Made by a program: the position numbers and the translations under genes
Origin: Alcanivoracaceae bacterium
Lineage (GTDB): Bacteria > Pseudomonadota > Gammaproteobacteria > Pseudomonadales > Alcanivoracaceae
Length of the DNA stretch: 64,000 bases
Reading direction: 5' to 3'
Assembly: GCA_029210325.1 (NCBI GenBank)
Contig: JARGPU010000001.1
Location: forward strand, 382,126-446,125
Shown: positions 8,438 through 15,643 of the stretch, piece by piece
How the letters are laid out: every line of letters starts with the position of its first letter
Numbering within the stretch: position 1 is the stretch's first letter
The notes under the pieces: generated by a model
What the model was told of the DNA's origin: nothing
Database searches by the model: none
Seen by the model: the letters and a program-made list of their open reading frames with translations, nothing else

Positions 8438-8806
8438 ATGGGACACACAAGAAAGAGAAATTACGACCGATACACTCTGGCCTACAAGCTTCAGGCCGTT
8501 AAACTGGCCAATCATCCTGACGTTAGGTCAAAGGATGTGGCCGAATCCCTCGGCATCCACCCGGTGATGCTTTACCGGTGGCAAATGGAGCATCGCCGGG
8601 GCGAGCTGAAGGAGAACAAGCATATGAAGCCTGCGCCACCATCCCCCAAGCGACGTCCTGATCGCGCTGATCCCTTGCGCGAAGCAGAGGACAAGCTCGC
8701 TGCCGCTGAAAAGCAGATCAAGAAGCTCGAACGCGAGCTGGCTAATCGCAATGACGAGATCGATCTTCTAAAAAAGGCCGAGCGGTTCTTCCAGCGGAAA
8801 AAGTAA
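8438..8806 (+). CDS. IS3-family transposase OrfA
   Basis: A 122-aa DNA-binding subunit. A helix-turn-helix lies near residues 14-50 (AYKLQAVKLA, then VAESLGIHPVMLYRWQ), and a leucine-zipper-like coiled coil lies near residues 83-112 (AEKQIKKLERELANRNDEID). The frame contains A-AAA-AAG at 8770-8776, where a -1 shift would continue into OrfB to give the full OrfAB transposase. Confidence 0.93.
   Translation: MGHTRKRNYDRYTLAYKLQAVKLANHPDVRSKDVAESLGIHPVMLYRWQMEHRRGELKENKHMKPAPPSPKRRPDRADPLREAEDKLAAAEKQIKKLERELANRNDEIDLLKKAERFFQRKK
8770..8776 (+). promoter_or_regulatory. Programmed -1 frameshift site of the IS
   Basis: The heptamer A-AAA-AAG is in the correct register of orfA. After slippage the -1 frame is open from here through 8848 into orfB without a stop, as in other IS3 elements. 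Confidence 0.85.
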
Positions 8807-8847
8807 AGCTCTACGAGCTGGTTGAGAAGAACCGCGAGCACCGAGAC

Positions 8848-9660
8848 GTGCGTAAGCTATGTGATCTTCTGGGGGTGTCGCGCAGTGGCTTTTATGCCTG
8901 GCGAGCTCGGGAAGAGAGTGCGCGGCGCCAATACGACCATGAGCTAAAGGCCGCTATTGTCGAGCTGCATCAGGGGTTCCGTCGGGCCTATGGTGCCCGT
9001 CGGGTCCATCAGGCATTGCGTCAGAAAGGCCTCTCTTGCAGCGTTCGGCGGGTGTCTCGGTTGATGAAGGAATCGGGCGTATCCGCCTCTACCAAGGGGC
9101 TTTACGTATGGAATCCCGGCCGACATGAGTTTTACACCTCGGCGGGCAATGTACTGGCTGAAGAAGAGGTCCCGTTCAGAGAAGGTATGCACTGGGCCGG
9201 TGACTTCACCTATATCAGGACAGGCTCTGGCTGGCTTTATCATGCCGTGGTGATCGACCTGTACAGCCGCCGGGTAGTGGGCTGGTCGTTCGGGCGCAGG
9301 CGCAACAGCGAGCTGACCAAGAGCGCATTGCGGATGGCGTTGTCGCGAGAGCGCCCCCGTCTAGGTTGTGTCTTTCACTCGGATCAAGGCATTGAGTATG
9401 CTGCTCACGAGTATCGGGAGCTTGTGGCGTCAGCGGGCATGCGCCGGAGCATGAGTCGCAAGGGCACTCCACTGGATAATGCGACGGTGGAGTCGTTCTT
9501 CCATACGCTGAAGGCAGAGCTGGTTCACCAGCATGATTTTGCGAATGACATTGAAGCAGTGGCGAGGATCGTGGAGTACATCGAGTTCTACAATCGCGAT
9601 AGACTCCATTCAGGGATCGGGTATCAGAGTCCGCATCAGGCGATGCTGGCATGTGCCTGA
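8848..9660 (+). CDS. IS3-family transposase OrfB (DDE catalytic domain)
   Basis: A 270-aa segment counted from the ATG at 8848, but it is probably translated as the C-terminal part of OrfAB after frameshifting. It has the HTH_21-like region (VSRSGFYAWR, residues 8-18), then an rve integrase domain with the catalytic triad: Asp in GDFTYIR, Asp in FHSDQGIEY and Glu in NATVESFF, 35 residues after the second Asp. The C-terminal motif YNRDRLHSGIGYQSP is typical of the family. It appears intact. Confidence 0.93.
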   Translation: MRKLCDLLGVSRSGFYAWRAREESARRQYDHELKAAIVELHQGFRRAYGARRVHQALRQKGLSCSVRRVSRLMKESGVSASTKGLYVWNPGRHEFYTSAGNVLAEEEVPFREGMHWAGDFTYIRTGSGWLYHAVVIDLYSRRVVGWSFGRRRNSELTKSALRMALSRERPRLGCVFHSDQGIEYAAHEYRELVASAGMRRSMSRKGTPLDNATVESFFHTLKAELVHQHDFANDIEAVARIVEYIEFYNRDRLHSGIGYQSPHQAMLACA

Positions 9661-9688
9661 AAGTGTCCACGAAAGTGGTAGCAGATCA

Positions 9689-9711
9689 CGCCCCTGTTTG
9701 CGACGTTATGA
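9689..9711 (+). other. attC2, right part
   Basis: The 23 bases after the IS end with GTTATGA at 9705-9711, the core site that starts cassette 3. They pair with the left part at 8343-8383. Confidence 0.8.
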
Positions 9712-9724
9712 GCTGAATGGTCAT

Positions 9725-10009
9725 ATGAAGGTTCTTGTCATTTTTATGCTGCTTTTATTCATGTCGGGCTGCGCTTCAACGCGCTCGTCGGATTCATCGG
9801 GTGATCTTGCTGAGGATCAAAGTTGCCTGGATGAGTGTGAAGTGAAACTAGCAGAGAAGTGGGCTGGAGCTGAAGAGGATCGTGGTGCGTTTAGGGAGAC
9901 TGGAGATACTATCGTAAAATCTGTTGTTCTGGTCGTGGCGATTCCGGTATTTATTGCTAGCTATGTGATATTTTGCCCAATAAATAAAATAAACCGTGGA
10001 TACTGCTAG
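9725..10009 (+). CDS. Small lipoprotein (cassette 3)
   Basis: A 94-aa protein with a lipoprotein signal (hydrophobic residues 2-13, lipobox MSGC with Cys15). A linker rich in Ser and Asp and a central charged region (DECEVKLAEKWAGAEEDRG) follow. A second hydrophobic segment lies near residues 64-86 and the end is cysteine-containing. No family is recognised. It starts 20 bases into cassette 3 and stops just before attC3. Confidence 0.75.
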   Translation: MKVLVIFMLLLFMSGCASTRSSDSSGDLAEDQSCLDECEVKLAEKWAGAEEDRGAFRETGDTIVKSVVLVVAIPVFIASYVIFCPINKINRGYC

Positions 10010-10015
10010 AAGTGC

Positions 10016-10090
10016 TCATAACAAGCAGCGCCAGTACGCGCCCGTTGGGCGCCGGACGCACTTCGTGCGCCGCTGCGCAGGTCGTTAAAT
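10016..10090 (+). other. attC3 recombination site
   Basis: A 75-bp site from TCATAAC to GTTAAAT, with GC-rich internal hairpins (GCGCC-CGTT-GGGCGC and ACGCAC-TTC-GTGCG). The left end complements the start of cassette 3 (GTTATGAG at 9705). Confidence 0.87.
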
Positions 10091-10095
10091 TGACT

Positions 10096-10554
10096 ATGCG
10101 AATTATCCTATTCTTAATTTTATCTAGTTTCTCGGCCTACACTTTCGCAGGCCTTTTTCCTTATGAAATGATCCTTAATGTTGATTTCAGCGAGCAAAAC
10201 CTTACGGATGAGGATGTTAGGGCGATTAAGAGGCTGGTGGATCAAAGATATCCCGGTGCTATGGTAATGATTGGCGGCAGCACCGAAGGCTGCAAATGCG
10301 AAGAAGGACCTGAATGTACTTCTCAAGTAGTGGTGGCCGGTAGGCTAGATGGTGAAAACTATGAGATGGCTCTCTCCAAGGTCGGCTTAGACTGGGAGAT
10401 AAGTAAAGAGTGGCTTGCTAGGGATAGGATCACACAATTAATAGATCAATATCTGAAAACAGGCGATGACAGTTTCGCTTTGCAGGCTAGAGATTTGTAT
10501 GAGCCCCTTATCGAGCAGGTAAATGAATGTCGTCAATTTAACAAGCGACTGTGA
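10096..10554 (+). CDS. Secreted hypothetical protein (cassette 4)
   Basis: A 152-aa protein with a clear Sec signal peptide (about residues 1-18, cleavage near TFA-G). The mature part contains a cysteine cluster, STEGCKCEEGPEC, suggesting disulphides or metal binding, and a C-terminal helical half. The ATG at 10096 starts the signal peptide six bases after the attC3 core. No family is recognised. The 3' end of the gene overlaps the left end of its attC. Confidence 0.75.
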   Translation: MRIILFLILSSFSAYTFAGLFPYEMILNVDFSEQNLTDEDVRAIKRLVDQRYPGAMVMIGGSTEGCKCEEGPECTSQVVVAGRLDGENYEMALSKVGLDWEISKEWLARDRITQLIDQYLKTGDDSFALQARDLYEPLIEQVNECRQFNKRL

Positions 10555-10570
10555 CCCCAAGCATGCCCCC
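10536..10570 (+). other. attC4 left end, right end missing
   Basis: ATTTAAC at 10536-10542 (CAATTTAAC from 10534) is the complement of the first bases of cassette 4 and is followed by AAGC as in the other sites. No GTTRRRY core occurs in the next 120 bases, so the site seems truncated where the array meets the toxin-antitoxin genes. The right limit given is arbitrary. Confidence 0.6.
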
Positions 10571-10619
10571 GGTGTAACCCAGCCATTCACTTCGTCCTTG
10601 TCGCCAGCCAACTTCAAGC

Positions 10620-10647
10620 GTACTCTTTTCTGTACGTCTAACGGTAC
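10620..10647 (+). promoter_or_regulatory. Three GTAC cores at 12-bp spacing, candidate antitoxin operator
   Basis: GTAC occurs at 10620, 10632 and 10644, exactly 12 bp apart, directly before the GGAGG ribosome site of the antitoxin gene. Phd/YefM antitoxins bind palindromes with a TGTACA-like core, and a spacing of about one helical turn is known for YefM. Confidence 0.65.
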
Positions 10648-10658
10648 TGGAGGCTCCC

Positions 10659-10940
10659 ATGTCTCGCTTTCATGTAGATGAGGATATCCGGCCCCTGTCC
10701 GAGTTTCGGGCCGGCGTCGCTACTTTCGTTAAGCAGATCAGTGAAACCCGCCGCCCTATGGTGCTGACCCAGCGCGGGCGGGGGGTGGCAGTGCTTGTTG
10801 ATGTCCGGGAGTACGAAAGGATGCAGGAGCGTCTGGAAGTACTGGAGGAGGTCTACAGGGCCGAGGAGCAGATTGCCGCCGGGGAAGGTGTTGCCCATGA
10901 CGAAGCCCGGGCGCGTGTGCTGGCCAGACTGGCGCAATGA
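10659..10940 (+). CDS. Antitoxin, Phd/YefM family
   Basis: A 93-aa antitoxin with an N-terminal Phd-like DNA-binding fold (LSEFRAGVATFVKQI, then RPMVLTQRGRGVAVLVDVREYERM), followed by an acidic helical tail that should wrap the toxin. GGAGG at 10649-10653 is a good ribosome site. Its stop overlaps the toxin start by four bases (ATGA). The family represses its own operon. Confidence 0.9.
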   Translation: MSRFHVDEDIRPLSEFRAGVATFVKQISETRRPMVLTQRGRGVAVLVDVREYERMQERLEVLEEVYRAEEQIAAGEGVAHDEARARVLARLAQ

Positions 10941-11239
10941 GGATTGTCTGGTCTCCGCTTGCTTTGCAGCGTGTGGAGGAAATTGCGGTCTTCATAGCGG
11001 CAGACAAGCCGGATGCCGCCGTGCGGTGGGTGGATGATCTGTTTGCTGCTGTAGAACGCCTTGGGGATTTTCCTGAAAGCGGCCGTACTGTTCCTGAGGT
11101 GGGATCGCGGCGAATCAGAGAACTGATTTTTGGGGCATATCGGGTCATCTACAGCGTCAGGAATCAGGTTGATATCCTGACGGTTCGGCGCAGCAGCCAG
11201 TTATTCGATGCATCGGAACTCGGTGAAGATCCGACATGA
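10937..11239 (+). CDS. Toxin, RelE/ParE superfamily
   Basis: A 100-aa toxin. The N-terminal IVWSPLALQRVEEIAVFI and the C-terminal beta strands GAYRVIYSVRNQVDILTVRR are typical of ParE-type toxins, which act on DNA gyrase; the RelE-type mRNA endonuclease role cannot be excluded from sequence. It is coupled to the Phd-type antitoxin, a common mixed pairing. The module lies directly after the truncated end of the cassette array. Confidence 0.9.
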   Translation: MRIVWSPLALQRVEEIAVFIAADKPDAAVRWVDDLFAAVERLGDFPESGRTVPEVGSRRIRELIFGAYRVIYSVRNQVDILTVRRSSQLFDASELGEDPT

Positions 11240-11284
11240 AGTTGCTGAGGGCCTGGCTGGCCCATGCTTTGTAAACCTTCCCAT

Positions 11285-11313
11285 AAAAAAGCCCCGGGCA
11301 AGGCGCCCGGGGC
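11285..11313 (-). terminator. Terminator of the di-haem cytochrome gene
   Basis: On the minus strand a 9-bp perfect stem, GCCCCGGGC / GCCCGGGGC, with a short loop is followed by six T residues. It lies 27 bases beyond the stop of the gene at 11340-13766. Confidence 0.9.
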
Positions 11314-11339
11314 AAGCAATGGCATGCGTTCTCTCGCCG

Positions 11340-13766
11340 CTACAGGGTCATGATGTATTTGACCAGGTCACTCACCTCGCTCTGGCTTTGTGCACACCAA
11401 GGGTGTGGAGCGGCGGGCATGCCAATTGGTGCGGGGGTGCCCATTTCTGCAGGGCCGTACTCGGCGCGCATCTTCTGGTAATCCCAGTAGTAGTGATCAT
11501 CGTCCCAATCTACGGTGACGAAGTACTTGTGGCGGGTGATGAACTTGTTGCGCTTGTAGCCGCGGTCAAGCTTGGTCCAGTACTTCGACTTCGGCACGCG
11601 GAACACATCGCCGCGACGGTTCAGGTCCGGCGTGGTAATGGGCTGATCGGTGGTGCCGGGTTGTGGCCGTACCGGTGGGTGCAGGGTGTAGTACTGCTTG
11701 TACAGATCCGAGTTTGTATCGCAGCGGGCTGGCGACACCAGGTCTTCCATGTTGCGCACATGACCATCGGACAGCAGGCCACGACTTTGCACCCAGTACA
11801 TATCGCGCAGGAAGGTCGCACGGATTGACTGCGTTTCCTGGTGGTAAATGGTTGGCTCAAAGAAGCGGCCCACCTCATCCAGACGGATCATTTTTTCGTT
11901 TGTGTTGGCACCCACGCCATCGCTATGGCAGCTGCTACAATCTCGGTCAAACGTCTGCTTGCCGCGGTTAACCGACGTTACCAACGGCGCGTATGACTGC
12001 CAGCCCTGCGCCAGAAACTGTCCTTCTTCAAGCGCGGGTACTTGACGGGTGTAGGTCACTGCCTTGTCAGGCTGGTTGATATAGATTCCCCACCAGATTC
12101 TTTTCGGCGGTTGCGGCTCCATCACCGTATAGGTCTCGGTCTTGGTGCCGGTGCCGGTCTGCGACAACAACTGACCGTTCTGCTTCAGCCAGCGGTACAT
12201 GCCGATGTTGATCAGCAGCGGGTCATCCTTATCCAGCTTGGTCATGTAGGCGGTAAGCGCTTGCAGTGGCGCCTTGCGCATGGAGCCCACTGCGCCGTCC
12301 GGCTCTTCGGCATGGACGTAGGAGCCTTCAAACCCGACATAGGATTCGGTGTGCGAAAGCGAGCGACGAATCGCCATATAGTTAGTCACGTTCGGGAAGG
12401 CGACCGGCGAGAACTGATAATCGTTGTCTACATGGCTGCCTTCGCCATTGAGCCGCACCATGTTGTGCTCACCGGTGCCCGGCGGCATGTGGTACAGCAG
12501 CATGTCTTTTGCCACGCCAGCGCTGCCCGGATCCCACGACGGGCCTTCTTCATTATCATAGATAGCGTCGAAGGTTTTAAAGGGTGTCTGCAATACAGCC
12601 CACTTCACCGACCATTCCGGGTTAGGCAGGCCGCCGAACACTTTGGTCTTCTGCTGCAGATTGGTGTCCTGATAGGTAATTTGATAACCGTGACACGACG
12701 CGCAGTTGAAACCGATAAACTCGCCCGGCCCGGTAAAAGGGCTGTTGCCTTCCGCAGAACGATAACCTACCCAGCCGCTGTTACGGGTATTGCCTTTATG
12801 CTTGGCACTGCCGATACCGAAAAGCCCGGGCACCGGTGTTGGCTGTGGGTACTGGTCAAAATAAACATCATCGATGGCGACATCCGGAACTTGGCCACGC
12901 ACGGTTTTATAAGCACCAAATAATTCTCTTGGGTCCGCTCTTTTTCCTGTAATCGGGTCAAAGGCCAGGTAGTTGAAAATCGACCACCAGTCCAGATTAC
13001 GAATATTGTGATTCAGGCCAATGTTGTAATCGTAGGACCAGAATATTTTTTCACCCTGAGCATACATTGGGCCAAAACCGGGGTTGTCCACGTTGATGGC
13101 GATTGGCGCGCTGGCCACAGGGTCGCCCAATTGGGAAACTACATCGCAGTTATGCTGGAAGGTATCACTGATGATACGTGAGGTTTGTGCATCGATAACA
13201 TTATGCGGCTCGCCTGGATTAATCAGGGATTCATTTGCGCCAATACGCTTTTGTACCTGAACAATCAGTGGGCCACTGCTGGCGTGATCCGGCACCCTGA
13301 AGCGAATGGTATTGTCATCCCAATAACGCACGTTCTTCTTCCAGAAGTCCTGCTGGTTATCGGTTTCATAGTTAACCTGGTCAAGAAGCGTCATCTCCTG
13401 CTCGAAGATGCGCAGGTCGGTTTCGAGGATGCGAGTATTGCCCAGCATGATCTTGCTGAAATCGACATCCACACCGTTACCGAAGTTGGAGCCTTTCAGG
13501 ACAACGATATCGCCCGGCTTTAACGTCGGTGCCGCGCCGCTTGCCGGCGTCCAGACGTCGACGCCATTGATCCTGATCCGGTCGATAATAGGTTGGCTTA
13601 CGCCCATTGCTGCGGAGTCATAGCGCGCTGCTTCGCGATTGTAGTCGGTCGTACAGATCTCCTCCTGATGAGGAAAATCACCGGGAAGCACCAGGTCCAG
13701 CGCTGCATGCGCCCCCCCGGAGACTCCTAGTGCACTGATAATCAGGATGCTCTTGTATGGATTCAT
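11340..13766 (-). CDS. Secreted di-haem c-type cytochrome, RoxA-like (possible rubber oxygenase relative)
   Basis: An 808-aa exported protein. The ATG at 13766 begins a normal signal peptide (cleavage near AHA-AL, residue 22); an upstream extension of the frame has none. Residues about 60-200 contain an IPT/TIG-like segment (GDIVVLKGSNFGNG). Two haem sites are seen, CASCH at residues 355-359 and CSSCH at 610-614. Two widely spaced CXXCH sites in a large secreted protein recall RoxA/RoxB rubber oxygenases and MauG-type peroxidases, though this protein is longer and the spacing (255) wider than in RoxA (about 200). The substrate is unknown. A serine hydrolase gene precedes it in the same direction. 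Confidence 0.65.
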   Translation of the reverse strand: MNPYKSILIISALGVSGGAHAALDLVLPGDFPHQEEICTTDYNREAARYDSAAMGVSQPIIDRIRINGVDVWTPASGAAPTLKPGDIVVLKGSNFGNGVDVDFSKIMLGNTRILETDLRIFEQEMTLLDQVNYETDNQQDFWKKNVRYWDDNTIRFRVPDHASSGPLIVQVQKRIGANESLINPGEPHNVIDAQTSRIISDTFQHNCDVVSQLGDPVASAPIAINVDNPGFGPMYAQGEKIFWSYDYNIGLNHNIRNLDWWSIFNYLAFDPITGKRADPRELFGAYKTVRGQVPDVAIDDVYFDQYPQPTPVPGLFGIGSAKHKGNTRNSGWVGYRSAEGNSPFTGPGEFIGFNCASCHGYQITYQDTNLQQKTKVFGGLPNPEWSVKWAVLQTPFKTFDAIYDNEEGPSWDPGSAGVAKDMLLYHMPPGTGEHNMVRLNGEGSHVDNDYQFSPVAFPNVTNYMAIRRSLSHTESYVGFEGSYVHAEEPDGAVGSMRKAPLQALTAYMTKLDKDDPLLINIGMYRWLKQNGQLLSQTGTGTKTETYTVMEPQPPKRIWWGIYINQPDKAVTYTRQVPALEEGQFLAQGWQSYAPLVTSVNRGKQTFDRDCSSCHSDGVGANTNEKMIRLDEVGRFFEPTIYHQETQSIRATFLRDMYWVQSRGLLSDGHVRNMEDLVSPARCDTNSDLYKQYYTLHPPVRPQPGTTDQPITTPDLNRRGDVFRVPKSKYWTKLDRGYKRNKFITRHKYFVTVDWDDDHYYWDYQKMRAEYGPAEMGTPAPIGMPAAPHPWCAQSQSEVSDLVKYIMTL

Positions 13767-13800
13767 TATTCTTATCCCCGCCCTTTGATTATTTTTTTGA

Positions 13801-14982
13801 TTAAAAAAACCAGCTGAACCAGCGTGTGTTTGCTTCCTTGTCAAACTTGCTTGCGATCTTGCGGAAGAAGTACAGATGGTCTTCTTCCATATCATTGAGA
13901 AGGTATTCCGGATTGGCAGAGTTCTTGACGATGATGATGTTTTTGGCCGGGTCTACATAAATAAACTGGTTAAAAATGCCGATCGCCATGTAGTCCGGCT
14001 TGTTGTCCGGAATCCACCACTGGTAGCCATAGCCCCAGCTGTCATTGGAAAGCGGGTTATCGCCCGGCACAAGCTGTGGCGCGGAGGTATCCAGCGAGTC
14101 CGCTACCCAGTTGGCCGGTACGATCTGGTTGCCGCGCAGTTTGCCGTTGTTCAGGTACATCAATCCGAACTTGGCGTAATCACGCAGGGTGGCGTTGACG
14201 CAGCAATAGGTGGCTTCAACGCCATGCGGATCGGTCACCCAGGTTGCCGAGCTTTCGGCGCCCATCGGCTGCCACAGATTGGTGGCCATGAATTGCGAGA
14301 TGCTTTGACCGGTTGCTCTGGAGAGCACCATGCCCAGCACCTGGGTATCGCTGCTGGCATAGTAGTTATGCGTGCCCGCCGCATCACGCTTGTCCTTCAG
14401 GCTGTAGATGTACTCATCGTTGGAATCCAGGTTGGCCGATAGCAGCTGGAAAGCATCTGAATTCGGGTCCGCACCGGACTCTTCAAAATCCACACCAGAG
14501 GACATTTGCAGCACATTCCTGATCGTCACATCGTGGTAGGCCGTGTTCATCAGCTCGGGCACATAGCTGGACACCAGATCATCGACGCTGGAGATAAACC
14601 CTTGCTCCACGGCAATGCCCACCAACGCAGAGGTGAGCGACTTGGCCACAGACCAGGAAGTGAATCGGGTGTTTTTATGCGAACCCAGATAGTAATTTTC
14701 ATAGACAATCTGGCCGTTCTGGATCACAAGAAGACCGCCGGTGCCGGTGCGCTGCAGGAACAAGTCCGACAACACAGGAAGCCCGTTGTAATTCGTGAAT
14801 GAAAACGGCAGCGTCTTTTGTGAGCGTGCTTTGGGAAGCTGATAGGGATCCGTTGAGGCGGGAATGGTTTGGTGGATGTATTTCTGTGGCACTTCATTAA
14901 ATAGCGTCAGCAGCCCCAGGGAGCCGCCACCGCAGCCGCTAAGTGCCAAAATGCAGATTAATACCATAGTCCGCTTGGTCAT
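13801..14982 (-). CDS. Serine hydrolase lipoprotein, class C beta-lactamase/NylB-like family
   Basis: A 393-aa predicted lipoprotein (lipobox LSGC, Cys17, followed by GGGS). The beta-lactamase fold shows the SXXK active site SVAK (in FTSWSVAKSLTSALVG) and a Tyr-X-Ser-like element in YYASSDTQ. These features fit EstB esterases and 6-aminohexanoate-dimer hydrolases. It lies 34 bases upstream of the cytochrome gene on the same strand, so the two are probably co-transcribed. The native substrate cannot be told. Confidence 0.85.
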   Translation of the reverse strand: MTKRTMVLICILALSGCGGGSLGLLTLFNEVPQKYIHQTIPASTDPYQLPKARSQKTLPFSFTNYNGLPVLSDLFLQRTGTGGLLVIQNGQIVYENYYLGSHKNTRFTSWSVAKSLTSALVGIAVEQGFISSVDDLVSSYVPELMNTAYHDVTIRNVLQMSSGVDFEESGADPNSDAFQLLSANLDSNDEYIYSLKDKRDAAGTHNYYASSDTQVLGMVLSRATGQSISQFMATNLWQPMGAESSATWVTDPHGVEATYCCVNATLRDYAKFGLMYLNNGKLRGNQIVPANWVADSLDTSAPQLVPGDNPLSNDSWGYGYQWWIPDNKPDYMAIGIFNQFIYVDPAKNIIIVKNSANPEYLLNDMEEDHLYFFRKIASKFDKEANTRWFSWFF

Positions 14983-15361
14983 GTTGTCCGCCCGATTTCA
15001 ATTTTTTTCGTTGTTATTCGGGGAAGAACACTGAAACTGGCGGCGACGCCTAGTATGTCTGGCCTTCCCTGCCTCTATGGTTTGTAAAGCCACGCCACCC
15101 AAGTCGTCCGTCCAAAAAACCCGCCGCACTGTTTGGGTCACGGCAACATAGCACTGCTGTATCAGGCTAGTGGCGCTGATTGCACACATTAACTGCCATT
15201 GTGTATTCTTTTACCGCCGCCTTCGGTAGAACGGGTCGGCTGCATAGAAAAAATACGCCGATCGACGTAGTGTCTATGTAGCGCCTATGTGGCGGCTATT
15301 TAGCCCGCCCGATTTAGTGGACACCTTCTCCTTGCCGACTACCAATAAGGGAATAAAAAGA
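14983..15361. other. Non-coding stretch, nothing recognised
   Basis: This 379-bp interval separates the minus-strand hydrolase-cytochrome pair from the plus-strand genes and should hold both promoters. A 63-codon minus-strand frame (14998-15189) has no ribosome site or recognisable sequence. A short repeat, CTATGTAGCGCCTATGTGGCGGCTAT, is near 15273-15298. Confidence 0.5.
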
Positions 15362-15520
15362 ATGAACAAACTACTATTGGTCATTATCGCAATACTGCTT
15401 CCGCCGCTTGCTGTATTTCTCAAAAACGGCGCCGGCAAAGATCTCATCATCAACATCATTCTGTGCTTGTTTTTCTATGTGCCAGGGATGCTTCATGCGT
15501 TATGGCTTATATTGAAGTAG
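15362..15520 (+). CDS. Pmp3/YqaE (UPF0057) family small membrane protein
   Basis: A 52-aa protein of two hydrophobic helices, with the family pattern of a P-rich first helix (LLPPLAVFLKNG) and a second helix ending PGMLHALW. Members are linked to membrane potential and salt or stress tolerance. The ATG at 15362 follows AAGGG at a distance of about ten bases. Confidence 0.88.
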   Translation: MNKLLLVIIAILLPPLAVFLKNGAGKDLIINIILCLFFYVPGMLHALWLILK

Positions 15521-15643
15521 TAGATCGCTAACGCATGTGTACCTGATAAGGCCAGTTCCCACCCTTTTGGTAGCTGAGGCCAAACCACATAGGTAGCGTA
15601 GATATGCCGGCATACTGGCGTGATTCAACGAGCATTCGAGTGA

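Larger units (their letters stand above)
8384..9688 (+). mobile_element. IS3-family insertion sequence, 1305 bp, inside attC2
   Basis: The ends are 25-bp imperfect inverted repeats (8384-8408 and 9664-9688) with three mismatches, beginning TGATCTG and ending CAGATCA. Inside are two overlapping-frame genes, orfA and orfB, joined by an A6G slippery site. Both frames and both ends look intact, so the element may be active. The bases flanking the ends (GTGC and CGCC) show no obvious target duplication. Confidence 0.92.
7532..10554 (+). mobile_element. Integron gene-cassette array, four cassettes, no integrase seen
   Basis: Four short genes on the plus strand are each followed by an attC-like site. 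The first bases of each cassette are complementary to the left end of its own attC: TTATGC/GCATAAC, TTAACT/AGTTAAC, TTATGAG/CTCATAAC and TTAAATTG/CAATTTAAC. That is the rule for excisable integron cassettes. Cassette 1 is 7532-8046, cassette 2 is 8047-9705 (including an insertion sequence), cassette 3 is 9706-10084, and cassette 4 starts at 10085. The genes look more AT-rich than their chromosomal neighbours. No tyrosine integrase gene lies in the window. Confidence 0.88.

Noticed and set aside
10016-10090. GC-rich hairpins read as a transcription terminator
   Set aside because: No T-run follows; the core sites at both ends and the end complementarity identify it as attC3.
12042-12923. 293-aa plus-strand frame inside the di-haem cytochrome gene
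   Set aside because: The minus-strand gene has a signal peptide, two haem sites and a terminator; the opposite frame shows no recognisable protein features.
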